Shown: positions 35,747 through 47,256, counted from the stretch's first letter. The stretch: 64,000 nucleotides of DNA from Oscheius onirici (GCA_932521025.1 OW051468.1:3224064-3288063); one strand, 5' to 3'. Translations and numbers: made by a program. Notes: a model not told the origin generated them from the letters alone.

Positions 35747-35935
35747 GTGGCAAAAAAATCTCCTACTGTTCCTCCCAGATCTTCAAAAGTACCATTTGAA
35801 TCTGTCAATGTCGTTCCTCTGACGAAGAAGAGAGACAAGACGGAGCAGAAGTACTTCGTCTCTGACAAGGTTGTCGCCATCAAGAACTGTCGGGGACATA
35901 TCATCAACGAGACCGATTACCCGACCATCTGATGT
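35747..35935 (+). pseudogene. Fragment related to the linker of the RING gene
   Basis: An open stretch just downstream of the RING gene reads SSKVPFESVNVVPLTKKRDK then TEQKYFVSDKVVAIK. It parallels SSPRIPADEENVVPLQKQKD and EAEEKYSVPKQAQIVRMK in the RING gene's linker exon (34680-34800). It ends in TGA near 35934. No zinc-finger or RING part accompanies it, so it looks like a partial tandem duplicate; a short independent gene cannot be excluded. Confidence 0.5.
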
Positions 35936-36355
35936 TACCGACCTTTTTCCTTGTCTGTGCACACTTGAAATACAGTTTAGCTTTATACAAAACTTTGTCC
36001 TTTTGTCTCTCGGAGAAGGTCAATTGCTATAAACTGAAATGTCTCGTCTATTCTCCGATCAGTAAACAAAAGTGGCAGTCTCCTCTAGATCAGTAATTTG
36101 TCATGTCTCTCGAAGAAAGAGCTTTACTCATCGGAGAGAGTTCCGGTGCGCGGATGACCTGTCCCTCCCCGCCAAAAGAGTTGGCGTGTTCACTCTTTCT
36201 CTCCAGAAATGGCTGAGAACTTGCGCAATTCAAATCTTTGAAAAGACGTCTTTGTCGTTTCTACTCTCACCTACAATCAGTTCAATATGGTCTCACAATA
36301 CTGACAAAGGACATCGTTCTCTTCATAAACTCTGTGCGTAAAACCAAGATACAAT

Positions 36356-37811
36356 TTATTGCGTCTTCCTATTCCAATTGAACTGATTGTGACAGCTGTT
36401 ACAATGATAGTAATTGTTGTAGCCGTTGTACCCTACGCCTCTATTCGGCTGATTCACATCGACACTTCCACAATGAGTACAGCGAATTCTTTTGGCTTCA
36501 GCCTCTTTGCACTTCTCGACGATCACAGCCGCATCGGTCGGAGACAAGACGAGATCAGTCAGTCCCTTCTTCAAATAAGCTTCGATATCTTCAAAAGAAA
36601 TGTGTTTGAGAATCTCTGACTGAAATTGTCTCTGTTCAAGATTATCAATGTTTTACCTTCTCCTTATGAAGTTCTAGTTGGATCGCAACTTCAAAGGCTT
36701 CCTTCGGAGCAATTTGCGTGAACTGTTGCTTACACAGCTCCCGGATGAGGGGAATGTCAAAGGCATCACCGCCTCGATAAAGAATGGAGAGTTTGTCGGC
36801 AGAGTAGAGAGTGTGTCCTGACAGACCATCTGAAACATGAAATGAAACTATTGTACTACACTCCTTTAAAGTTCTCTGTTTGCAGCCGCGTAACGCTTAG
36901 AGATTTCGGCAAAATATCTCTTTGTCATTGGTTGGTATATGCCAACTGGCCCAGATCTACCTGATCCAAAAGTGTTCCGACCGGACAATAAGTCGGAAAC
37001 TTTTGCCAAAATCAGTATGGCTACCTAATCCAGTTTTCTCAGCCAGACCATTCGTGACCTACTTTGCTAAGCTCTTTCCAGCCTGATCATGTTCTACGAA
37101 TCACCCGAGTCAATGGATACCGCATTTTCCTCCAACACTCCCCGAAGGCTGTGGGAGGCAAATGTCACTCAGGAGGGAGATCTATATATTCAAAAACTCA
37201 CAGTTCCTGTCGACATGATGAATGATTTTCAAGATTTCCAGCATCACCCAGTAGCCAATACTAATCTCGACCACATCCTGCATCGATTCCGCAAAATCCG
37301 AAAAGAAAAGAGCCTTGAAGAATGGACTATGGACAGCGAGAACATTCTTATTCACATGCAGTAATTGTTCATTGTTCTCCGTCTTGATGGCAACATCAGC
37401 CATGTCCCATTTCTTTGTGAAATCAATCTGTCTAAATATGAATTGAGGTCAGAGAAAAATCACACTCACCCATACGTTGTAACCTTTTTGGTAGCCACAT
37501 TTGATGGGTTGAGCCTTGACATCTGTTTTACCATGACTGGGAGGGGAATCGGTTCTTATCTTCCTTTTTTGTTTGTACACGCTGAAACCAACTGATAACC
37601 GTGAATCAGACAGGAACTGAGGTTGTTTTTGTCGTTGGGGCGAGGAACCAGAGAGGTTAACACCAGATGGTTTCGAAACGCGATGTTTACATGTTGTGAA
37701 ATGGTTCGTATCTTTGGAATAATAGTGAGAAATTGAAACTTTAGATAGGCTGACTCTCAATTTATATCGGCGTCTACTGGCAAATAGTAATCGGGAATTT
37801 GTGAAGGCCAT
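36356..37811 (-). CDS. BTB/BACK protein with C-terminal zinc-ribbon motif
   Basis: Minus strand. The BTB exon (about 37440-37207) begins DFTKKWDMADVAIKTENN, followed by VNKNVLAVHSPFFKALFF, the H-x-x-SP-x-F core. It splices (AAC T|GTGAG) to an exon at about 36831 reading YGLSGHTLYSADKLSILYR, then AFDIPLIRELCKQQF and helices of BACK type. The last exon has EAYLKKGLTDLVLSPTDAA and ends in CTHCGSVDVNQ and YYHCNSCHNQFNW, a C-x2-C...C-x2-C zinc-ribbon-like pair. Nematode BTB proteins usually carry MATH plus BTB and recruit CUL-3; a zinc ribbon at the end is unusual. The N-terminal part (37449-37811) is open but I could not recognise a MATH domain. The intron 36832-37206 holds dispersed repeat B. 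Stop at 36356-36358. Confidence 0.65.
36976..37160 (+). repeat. Dispersed repeat B, copy 2
   Basis: GGACAATAAGTCGGAAACTT, CATTCGTGACCTACTTTGCT, GATCATGTTCTACGAATCAC and CTCCCCGAAGGCTGTGGG keep the order of the copy at 8972-9150. It lies within the intron of the BTB/BACK gene, in the opposite orientation to that gene. Confidence 0.75.
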
Positions 37812-37851
37812 TTGGGGTGCTCAAATATGAACGAAACAGAACAGGCTATCG

Positions 37852-37885
37852 GTGAGAAAATGGGAGAAAATGGGAGAAAATGGAA
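37852..37885 (+). repeat. Three tandem GAGAAAATGG units
   Basis: A 10-11 bp unit is repeated three times upstream of the BTB/BACK gene's presumed start; a simple tandem repeat. Confidence 0.7.
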
Positions 37886-38036
37886 AATAGGATTTTCTCG
37901 TTTGTGATAGGAAAGGGAAATTGGTATTTTGGCTGTTTAAGAACAAGAGGAGAAAGAGTTTTACACTCGTTTAATAGAGGGAACTAAAATTAGAAGAAGA
38001 ATGGCGACGAGTTTTTTACGGCAGGAATATTTTTTC

Positions 38037-38236
38037 AGTGACCAGCCGTCTTGGCGCGTGCGGCGCTCAGAAGTGCGAAGAATGTTGTCCAAGCATTAGA
38101 TTTCTCGTTCCCACTCTAAGTTCAAAACTAACTATCTAATCCTAAAAAAACGAACTTGTTCTGACTTGCTCGTGGCCTCGGACAAACAAATAAACAGTCC
38201 ACCACAGACACCATAGCGCTTTAGTAGTAGAGAGAT
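38037..38236 (-). mobile_element. Helitron-like non-autonomous repeat D, copy 1
   Basis: On the minus strand it starts TCTCTCTACTACTAAAGCGC, continues TATGGTGTCT, and ends at GAGCGCCGCACGCGCC... GACGGCTGGTC. The same start and GC-rich end occur at 46921-47256, 55164-55742 and 56793-56900. A 5' TC start plus a GC hairpin near the 3' end is the Helitron arrangement, but the 3' CTRR was not confirmed. Confidence 0.6.
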
Positions 38237-38239
38237 TTC

Positions 38240-38780
38240 GTAAGTTGTGTCGAAAGTCTTAATTGGCACAAAAGAGCGTTGTGAAGATCCGTGTAAATTA
38301 TTGCTATGTATTGTTCAGGAAAAGTTTTTTAAGCTACAAAGTTAGTTAGTCACTGTATGTTTATTAATTGCTCCAGCTTGGGTAAAACTGTTTTGATAAC
38401 TCCCAGTCGGGTGAAGGATGGAAAGAACAGGAGAATGATTGTGAGTCTTCGTAAAAGAGGAGTAATTTCGTATAGGCCTCAAAAGATGTTTACCGAGACT
38501 AGATCCTGACAATTTGAAAACAATTCCCTTTGAATGCCAGGAGTTTGAGTCACGACTGCCAAATCCTCCGCTAACCGTTTGATATCTCGCGAATTTTGAC
38601 GTGGAACTAACCAGAACAAAAGGTAGACTGAAAAGTTGAAAACTCCTTCTTGCTCCTGAAGTAGGATTCGTTCGACATGAGTGTATTTTTGGTTTTATTC
38701 CGATTAAATAGGGTTAACAAGGATTAGAAGAGTAATAAACACAGCATTTTATCCTCTCTTCTTTTGCCGTAATGCTTCTA
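38240..38780. other. Intergenic stretch
   Basis: AT-rich; nothing recognised on either strand. Confidence 0.4.
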
Positions 38781-38784
38781 CTGA

Positions 38785-39060
38785 CCACCGGTGGCTCCAT
38801 GGCGCTGCATATGGCCAACGACGGGAGGGACATTGCCTAAATATTAGTCTGATCAACAAAGTATCTTGCCATCTTGCAAACAAGTGAGAAATTGGCGCCT
38901 CTCCGTTCGTATAAACATTTCCAATCTCATGTAAACATTCGCCAGTCTTTGCAAACGCACTTGATTATAGTCTTGAAGCGCGAACTGAAAAAATTGTTCC
39001 AGAGACCTCTCTTTGTTGAAATCAGTGTCACCTTCCCAAGTCTTTACAACAAGACAAAAA
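38785..39060 (-). CDS. Possible small minus-strand gene, unrecognised
   Basis: One open stretch reads GDTDFNKERSLEQFFQFALQ then DYNQVRLQRLANVYMRLEMF, helical and charged. After a possible short intron near 38840-38860 comes NVPPVVGHMQRHGATGGQ with TAG at about 38785. The composition looks coding but I cannot find a start or a family. It may be the 3' end of a gene whose upstream exons I did not detect. Confidence 0.3.
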
Positions 39061-39411
39061 GTAACTCTCACACAATGACCGAAGTTTATTAGTCTTACAC
39101 ATAATAGAGTATTGGCAAGGTTGAAAAACCGAAGGTATGGTTCTTTTTGGGACAAAGTGGAAGAGACAATGTGAGGTTCTGGATATGGAGAAAACATGAA
39201 AATTGAAGTGCTTTTTGGAGAGGAACATGACGGGACAATATTTTGTACATATTTGAAGTTTCAAAAAAGAAAATAATCTGAGCAAATGAAAGTGAAATGG
39301 GAAGATTTGATGAAGGGGTTCGAAGCTGGTGTTCGAGACAGGGCGAGACAGAACAACACTGTAATAGTGGTCATGCAAAATGAACAGGAATAGACCAACC
39401 TCAGTGGAAAC

Positions 39412-42400
39412 CTAGCGCCGAATCTGTCTGTACCGTTGATCCTCCGCGGCCTCCACATTTCTCTGCCATTCTTCGCGTCCCTGCTCAATATTCCTGATGT
39501 TTTTTTCTCTGTCGCAGTTCGGACAGTGGCTTTTCGGATTCTTTACCTCTGGGTCCTTAAAATTGCTATCAAAACCCAGTCTTTTAATTGCCTACAGAAT
39601 AATAGACCTCTTGGAAACCGCATCTTTTTCCTCTAACGACATTTTGACAGAGTCCTCCAGCGTTCCACTCTCCGGTTCGATGCTTCGATTTGTGTGGAAG
39701 TGGGTAGCTCTTCTGAAAAATTAGGATGAAGAATAAAAAATTTAAGAAATTACCTGGCAGCCGTCAGAGAGACAGTGTAGAGTCCCCCACATCTTGGCGA
39801 ACTTCAAACCTTCTCCGCAGTGACCACACTTTCCCAGCGTCTGAAGCGGCCAAAATTCTTCAAAAAAACTTTTCGTCGACTTCCGGAAGTCGAGATTTGA
39901 AGGCCAGAACAATCTCGCGGTTTGCAATTGTGAGGCTCTGGTCGATGTGTTCCAAGGCTTGGACGAGACTAATTCCGAGTTTCGTGGGCACGATGAAACG
40001 GTCAGAATTAAAGCGAGCCTCAACCGCTTTTGAATCCGGCTGAAAAGTATGATATCGTGAAAGACGCTGATTTGGGCCCAGCCTAAGATACAGAACGATT
40101 CTTAATATGTTCTCCAGTGGTTCATCAGAAAAGACAAAAAAGGTTTCAATTGAAATTAAACTTTTTAGCATGTTTTGCTCCACTGTCTAACCTCTATCCT
40201 ACTTCACCATGGGGGTGAAAGCTTGGCGGGACCCCATCCCTTTAGATAATTCCCAGTAACAGAAGACAACCGGATGGATGTACTTCTTGATCGCCAACTT
40301 CTTCAGATGACTGGAGATGGATCCGTCAGTTCCGAACTTGTTCTGAGCCATCAGCCTGACGACTTCTGCTTCGGTGTAGGGAAGAGGCGCCTCTGTCGAT
40401 CTCTTCACGATGTGGAAGCGTTAATTCTTGAAATTTGAATTAACAGAAAAATTCTTCCCCATGAATGACGTCTCCTACTTTCATCATTGGAAGCTGTCTC
40501 CATTCACGCATTTCCTTCAAAGGAATCAATTTCGTGAATCCTTCCTTCACAAACCGAGTGTCAACGGCATCGAACGTCTCATTGACACATTCGATCATGT
40601 AAGTCGTTCTTCTGTACGTACAGGGCTTCATCAGAGAGGCCACAAAGTGTTTCTGGATGTGGCGGAAGATAGGACCTGAACGACGATCAGTCTCGGGCAG
40701 AACGGGATTGAGCGGCACAATTGCAAATGAATACGAGAAAAAACCTGTGAAAGACTTTGAAAAGTTTGCGGAGACTGCGACGCTTCCAGGTACTGGTCAA
40801 AGGCGAAAGAATCCGGATGTAGCTCAGATTGCCAATGTTGTAGGCTGCCTGCAGGATCTCCATGGTATCACAGTTAGCCAAGTCTGAAACACCATTTACG
40901 CTTAGAGAAGTCACTGAAACATACGAAGTTTACTGCTTCCGTAGGCCAAAGCCTCGACCGTGTTGAGAGCTGCAGGTGGATGTTTGGTTAACCATTCCAT
41001 CGTCATATCGACGACCTTGCACTCCCCTGACCCCTGAAAATTTATCTGTTGGGTAAACTATAGTTTCTAGCAAAAAGGATAGAACTTTTAGCGTTCGTGA
41101 GCCTCTCTAGTTCGAATTTGTCGGATATTCTAACAAGACTTCCGGCAAGTATTTAGCACAGTCGCACTAATTCTGGTACAGTTCCCAACCATAACTGAAA
41201 GATGAACATAGGCACTTACTTTGAGTCGGTGGACGACTGTCAGTGATTCTTGTTTTGAAGAAAAATGACGGCTCTCTCCTCCAAAAAAGCCTTCCCCGGG
41301 GATGCTGAAATTGGCAGAAATGAGCCAATAGTCTGTTGGTTTGAACGCACTGATCTCCAGCTCCCTGTTGGCAACAAGAGCCAAAGTGGGAGTCTGGCAA
41401 ATCCCATAAGAGACCGGCGAGTACAGGTCAAACTCCTGATACCGTCGCTAGAATTCGATTTTATTCTAACAAATAAGGCTAAAGAATACCCACCCGAAGT
41501 ATTTGGCGAGTGGGGAGCTCATAGCTCGTCCGAATCGAAAATTGAAGTCGTGGAAGGTTTCCACAAAACGAGCCAGGTTCTCGTCGGGACGAGTCAGCCT
41601 GGGGAGAGCCCTCTTGATGCTCTCTTCGGAGAAATCATCAAAGTCGGCTCGGTAGATGTTCTCGCGCTGGAACATGCCGTCCAAAACGTGCATCACCTGA
41701 AATCGTCTGATATTGTCACTTCGCCTAGATCTGGTTGATTCAGTGTGCTTTAAAACCGTTTCGGTGCGCTATTTTTCCATTCGGATAACCACAAAGATGC
41801 TTCGGAGAGGCTTCTGGAAAGTAGCTCTCCACTCTAGTTTTGACAGTAATCGTGTTGGAGCAAGAGATATTCTCTACAAGGCTGGCGATACCATTTCAGG
41901 GCTACTGTTTTCTTCCTGACTATCAATCCCTCATACTCATCCGCTTTTTACCTCAACCCAGTCAATGTATCCCAGCAAACTCGTCCCCTCCGTGAAAGCT
42001 AACGAGGAATATCTGCCAAAACTGGCACAACGTTCTCGTAACACTCTAATTGACAAACTGTCTTTATTGTTTTTGATGTTTTGAAGAGAGTTTTCCAAAC
42101 AAAAACTCAAAACAATTAAGTTGAATCTTCACAAATCTTTGGATACTTTTATAGTTTTGTGTTCACCAAATGATGTGATTGTTCACACTTGTCTTCTCCT
42201 CCAAACCACACACAAACCAGGAGTTACAACAAACCAGTAGTAGTTCAGTACACAGCCTACTTTTGAAACAAAACAGTACTACATGCTTTTCTTTTTCCAG
42301 TGTTCAAAAAGAACCGACGGTTCACTCCAGCTCAGAACAAGCTACTCACCTCGAAGCAAATCCTCTCGCCTTCGGGATCTTTGTCGAGCCAGAGGATCAG

Positions 42401-42802
42401 ATGATCACAGCCATAGGCTGCATATTGGAGATGCTAAGTATCATGGTTTGCTAACGCCCAGAAGACTCACTCTGACAACGCGCGGATTTCTGTCCTTCTT
42501 CACAATAGGGCATCGGTCGATGTCCAGAAAGTCTTCCGGATCAACGCTATCAGCGTAGTGATCATTTAAATTGATCTTCGAATTCGAGCTTCAGGACAGC
42601 GCCTATAGTACTGACCACCTGAAAACGGAATATTCAATTTGGAGTGACCCTACTTTGAAGATGGCCTCCTTCTCATGTCCGTCGAAAGTGAATTTTCCAT
42701 TGAAAGTAGTGGTAGTTGCCGAAACGGCCACGGATCTCCCCAAGACAAGGTAATCTGTCTTGCTGCTTTGGGCTTCTCAGCCACAATGAGCACTCTGGCC
42801 AT
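39412..42802 (-). pseudogene. Topoisomerase III-like gene, copy A (frame-damaged)
   Basis: Minus strand. Start MARVLIVAEKPKAARQI, the Toprim opening of type IA topoisomerases, then FNGKFTFDGHEKEA, STIGAVLKLEFEDQF, and the Toprim acidic motif HLILWLDKDPEGERICFE. Further exons give LTRPDENLARFVETFHDF, SYGICQTPTLALVANRELE, LLPLNTVEA-like sequence (PPAALNTVEALAYGSSK), the active-site segment AAYNIGNLSYIR, FVASLMKPCTYRRTTYMIEC, PYTEAEVVRLMAQNKFGTD and a zinc finger CGHCGEGLKFAKMWGTLHC; the tail ends EDQRYRQIRR. Such enzymes break and reseal single strands through a tyrosine, here probably the Y of LSYIR. Breaks: a frame change after ARQI, a +1 change at TGA after FEDQFK (about 42566), and a frame change just after LSYIR with about nine residues missing. 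These suggest decay, although most exons remain open. Confidence 0.7.
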
Positions 42803-44255
42803 CTGAAAGTTATTTCTTTTTCTTTTGTCATTACTCTTACTTTGGACCGGATCTCTCCTACTTCTGACTCGGAAGACTAGCTATCAGAGATCTCGAGTTG
42901 TTCTGGTAGGAGAGGTAGAAGAAGATCAAACAACTGTCGAGTAACGGGCAACGGCTTGACTGGGAATTGAACCAAAATGCTCGAAGAACTGAAACATGAA
43001 AAAAAAACCATATGCCACAAGGGAGTGCCAAGGAATCTTGGTATAACTGCCGATTAAACAGACAAGAGCAAAAAGAAGTGCTGTATACTAGGTCTAGATA
43101 ACTGTACATTAAAATTAGAAGTCAAACCAAGCATTGGATAGTTTGATAAACGAAACAAGATTGACGGGATAGGGAGAGGTTTGGAGAGAGGCTGCCAAAA
43201 GTCACGCGGTCTGTGAGTCTGATGGATAAAAGGAATATAGAAAAGGTTAGAAGTTACTCCTCGACGACTGTTTATTTAATAGAAGAGCATGGAAGGTGTC
43301 TGAATGAGCACTGGGACCCGGAAATCTGGGAGAATTTCAACCCTTTCAGTTTTTATTTCAAGTCAAAACTTGGACAAAAACCGATTAGAAGCAGATTGGA
43401 TGAGTTTCAAAGTCCGGATAAAAATATTGGATCGTCTGGGAAACAAAAGAAACGTGGAATATTGGAACAGCTTCGAAGAAATATTTGACCTTTTGATGAA
43501 CGATTTGGGGACACAAAGAACATTCTTGACATATGTAGTCATGGCTAGAAAATGATCAAAAATCAATGTGTTTGCAAATCAATCAGAGGAACAACGTTGT
43601 GACGATTCCCTTAGTGAGCTGTCAGCGCTCGCTCCAAAACATCATGCGAAAAGTTCGACCTTTTCGTATCGTGTCAACATCGTTTAAAAGCTCAGTTTCC
43701 TGGCTGTATGCCAATTTCTTCACTAAACAAGTGAGCCCAAAATAAACTTTTGTATATGTCTTACAAGAGAAAGATAATGGCGTACAGGTGGCTTTCTTGG
43801 ATCATGCCAAGCGTTTTTGCATGGAAAACGATACAACATGCTCCGGAAAGATGATTTCAAGTGGCCAAGAAAGTCAGAGAAGCAGTTATTCGACGAGCTA
43901 GAGTCAGACGGTAAGTGTGGAGGCAGGATCTCTGGGACAGTCCATCGTTTTCGAAAAGAGGAAAGCGCGCCTTCTTAGTCAGCTCACTGCGAACATGTGT
44001 CCGCCAAAAAATACGTATGACCCAAGAAAAAAGACACCAGTGACCAGCTGGTCGGAGGAGTTGCAAGTGCCGCAAAGTGATTGTGAACTCTTGTTTATGT
44101 TCGCACTTGCTCTGACCCATGAAACACGTGGAAGAACTCAATCATTATCTCCTGATGAGTGATGGTACGAGTAGCCTGGAAAAAATCGTTTATTAGGGTA
44201 TTTACAGGTCAGTGTTCCTAGAGGAAAGCATGGATTTGGAAAAGAAATAAAACTT
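42803..44255. other. Region between the topoisomerase-like copies
   Basis: No secure gene. A plus-strand open frame at 43213-43488 includes STTVYLIEEHGRCLNEHWD and PEIWENFNPFSFYF, and another at 43917-44162 includes FEKRKARLLSQLTANMCPP; neither matches a family I know and their splicing is unclear. Confidence 0.3.
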
Positions 44256-46820
44256 TTAGACGCCTGTGGCAGGATTTCTGATCTTGGCTTCGCGCCACTT
44301 TTTTCGAGTCTCTTCGTCCTTCGCGATTATTTCGTCTTTGTGATTAAGCGGTATTCTGCCCTGACTAAGGGCTACAAAAGACCACTCTTGAAATCGCGCC
44401 TGAAAAACAGTGCAATAAGATATATCCAAACATGAACGTACTTGCCAGTAAATCATCTGAAATCCGCAGTCCTTTTACGCTGGCAGAGCTGTGGGAGAGT
44501 AAGCCACTTTCCTGCTGTATGAGATCGAAGAGGTAATGGGTAACGTTTCTAAAAAAAACCAGTTTGCAGTGAAAACAGAAAAGGCTTACAATTTGAGGAC
44601 ATTTTGCACAGCATTGGAAACGGCGGCGTTCGTTGTAGTTCATCGGATTGTTGCAGTGGCCACATATTCCCAGAGTAGGCAACGTCTTGAAACTTCCGAG
44701 AAAGAAGTTGATGTTAATCTCCGGTAGTTTCAGCTTGCACTCATTGTATTTCAGTTGAAATTGTATCATCAGCAACTGAAACCCAGAAGTTTTTGTCGAG
44801 AGGAAGCACAACTGACCGGTCTAGGGTCAGCACCCATCTTGATCGGTTCCAATTGGGCATAGAAATAATTTCGCGTACTAGCTGCGGTCAGATCACTGAA
44901 GTGATCAATTGAACGTACAAGAGCCATTACCAGGTTTGTAGGTGTAATTTCACGACTATTTGGATGAATCTGAAGCCTAGATAGTTGAGGAAAAACGCTT
45001 CTTACCCTAATATAGCCTTTCTTGTCGAGATTCGAAAGATGATTGGCAATGGAGCCATCTGTTCCAAGTTGGTGCTGAGACATCAAACGAACAACATCTG
45101 CCTCGGTATAGTTCTTCCTGCGTTCGGTAGGCTCGACAGAGAACTCGCTGGATGCTCGAGTTTTTAAGGAATTCGGAAGAAAATACTAACCCGAGAAGGA
45201 CATCTCCGACATTCATGGACGGCAGCAGAACCCAGTTTTTCATCTCATCCCAAGGAACCTGATCGACGAATCCTTTTGTAATCAAGCGAGTATCTACGAG
45301 CTAGAAGGTTTCTGCTCCACATTCGACCATGTACGTCGTTCTCTGGTATTCACAAGGCTTCATCTGAGAGGCGACAAAATGGTTTCGAATGTAGTTGAAA
45401 ACTTCAGACTCTTTAGGGTAGACTCGATCTTCAATGTTGGCGTCCTTTTTATCAGGAGAAGTTGCTTCGAGAGGCAGCCTTTTCGCATCTGTGAGCTCGG
45501 GATAAAAACGTCGCGTAGGAACAATCGGAAGATGATCGCCATTGAAAGTTCCTGGATGTGGGTGAATAATTCTGCCATCCTGTCGGTTCACCTAGTTGTT
45601 CGAAGAAAAGTAGAGAACACAAACCTTTCTGTAGATTTCTTGGTATTCTCGACGTGAATACATGTCGAAAAGCTTTGCTTCGAAGTCAAAGTTATCCGGA
45701 TAAGCGTCGGAGCTGGTCCTAACGTAGATCGTACCGCCAGCACTGTACATCTTTTGAATTAGACTCATCGTTTCATGGGGAGCCAGATCTGAATTGACTG
45801 TACTAATATGCAAACAAAATCTGTACCGAATAGATTGCTGCAGTTGGCCTGGAGTTCAATGGTGTTCAGGGCTGCTGGTAGATTTTTGTGCAACGTTTCT
45901 ACCTTCTTGTCAATGACCGTGCCGCGTCCAAGCAGCTGGAAATGTAATAGCTGATTGTGCGAAAAGAGCTAGAACATACATTTAATTCTGACAGACGCCA
46001 TAGGAAACGGGATCGTGTCTGTTGAACGCTTCATAGATATTCTGAACTTGTTGAGATTAACGTGGGCGATAAAACATTGTACCTCAAAGTGCCAGACCAA
46101 AAGACGCGTCATCGCGACACCGAAACGTAGATCTAACTCGTGACAGGCATCGACATATCGGGAAAGATTTTCATCTGGCCTTGTGAGATTTTTCATAGCA
46201 GTTTTGATACTGTAGTAGGTAACGTCGTCGAATTTCGTAGATCACATCGTCGAGACTACGGGAATCCGGTGGCTTGAAACAGTCTTTCACTAGGTCAATT
46301 ACCTAAATATAGCAGTTACAACAACCATTAGTGCTATCTGACCTCACAGCAGATATTCTCTCCTTCTTTATCTTGATCGAGCCAGAGAATAAGATGAGTG
46401 AGCTTTTTTGCATATTTTCTAATATTATGGAACCAAGGACAGTTGTAAAACAAAATAAGGAACGAAATACCTCAGCTACTTTAGTGTCAACAACCACCTT
46501 CTTTACTTGACAAACATTCAAATCGAGCATTTCGAACGGATTCACACTGTCATCTTCTCTGCTTTCATATGTCTTCGAAAACCAGATCTGTCAGGTGCCC
46601 GAATGTGCTGACGACCTGAAAGCCAGTTTGGAAAAGAAAAGAGGTGTACCTTGAAACTAGCATCTACTTCTTTCCCGTTATCGTAGAACTTTCCTTTAAA
46701 TGGAGCAATCTCTCTATCAGATCCCATTTGTATCAAAAATTTATTACTCAGGTATTTCGCGATTGTTAGAGCAGCCTTCGGCTTCTCAGCCACGAGGAGC
46801 ACTCTGACCTTCACTGCCAT
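44256..46820 (-). pseudogene. Topoisomerase III-like gene, copy B (damaged, internal domain missing)
   Basis: Minus strand, tandem to copy A. Start MAVKVRVLLVAEKPKAALTI (46820), PFKGKFYDNGKEVDASFK, then VVSTFGHLTDLVFED, a UGA, and continuation in the +1 frame as ESREDDSVNPFEMLDL. The Toprim motif is HLILWLDQDKEGENICCE. LTRPDENLSRYVDACHELDL and DPVSYGVCQN follow, but the segment equivalent to copy A's PTLALVANRELE...SLTVVH is absent; the next exon is RGTVIDKKVETLHKNLPAAL. The active-site part is intact (GGTIYVRTSSDAYPDNFDFE), then GDHLPIVPTRRF, MKPCEYQRTTYMVECGAETF, an in-frame TAG (45301-45303), LVDTRLITKGFVDQVPWDE, YTEADVVRLMSQHQLGTDGS and CGHCNNPMNYNERRRFQCC. Ends NPATGV. The phase into the Toprim exon also does not close with a GT-AG intron. 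Likely not a functional enzyme as read. Confidence 0.7.
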
Positions 46821-46920
46821 CTGAAATTCACGTTAGTTGCTTGAAAGAAAGAAGTAAGCCTTAAGCAGAAGTGAGCTTTGACTCGATTGCAATTCACAGT
46901 TCCTTTTTAGCGAGAAAAGA

Positions 46921-47256
46921 TCTCTCTACTACTAAAGCGCAATGATGTCCGTCTGTCTGTGGCTGGCCTATTGCCACGCTAACGCGTAAGGGTTTGGACG
47001 CCGAGACACCCGGATTCGATTCCACCCCAAATTTTTTCCTCACAAAGTTTTTTTGCTAAATTTTCCCTAGGGTTATTTTTTATGCTGAATCCGAAAATGC
47101 TAAAATGGTAAAAATATGAAATTTCCAATCGTTTGTTTGTTTGTTTCGTTTGTAATGAGGTTTTTCTAGGGTAATCGACCATGCTGAGTTCGAATATGAT
47201 GAAAATAAGGATGCTAAAAGTAAACGGGCGGCGACAGCCGTCAAAGACGGCTGGTC
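46921..47256 (+). mobile_element. Helitron-like non-autonomous repeat D, copy 2
   Basis: Starts TCTCTCTACTACTAAAGCGC, AATGATGTCCGTCTGTCTGT, and ends with GGGCGGCGACAGCCGTC and AAAGACGGCTGGTC, whose AGCCGTC/GACGGCT arms form a hairpin. Inside, near 47005-47026, lies ACCCGGATTCGATTCC, resembling a tRNA T-arm/B box. Confidence 0.6.

Noticed and set aside
37449-37811. MATH domain at the N-terminus of the BTB/BACK gene
   Set aside because: The expected MATH pattern (W...G...L...Y) could not be found in the translated sequence.
47000-47030. tRNA-like ACCCGGATTCGATTCC inside repeat D copy 2
   Set aside because: Only the B-box part is present; no D-arm or acceptor stem, so not called as a tRNA.
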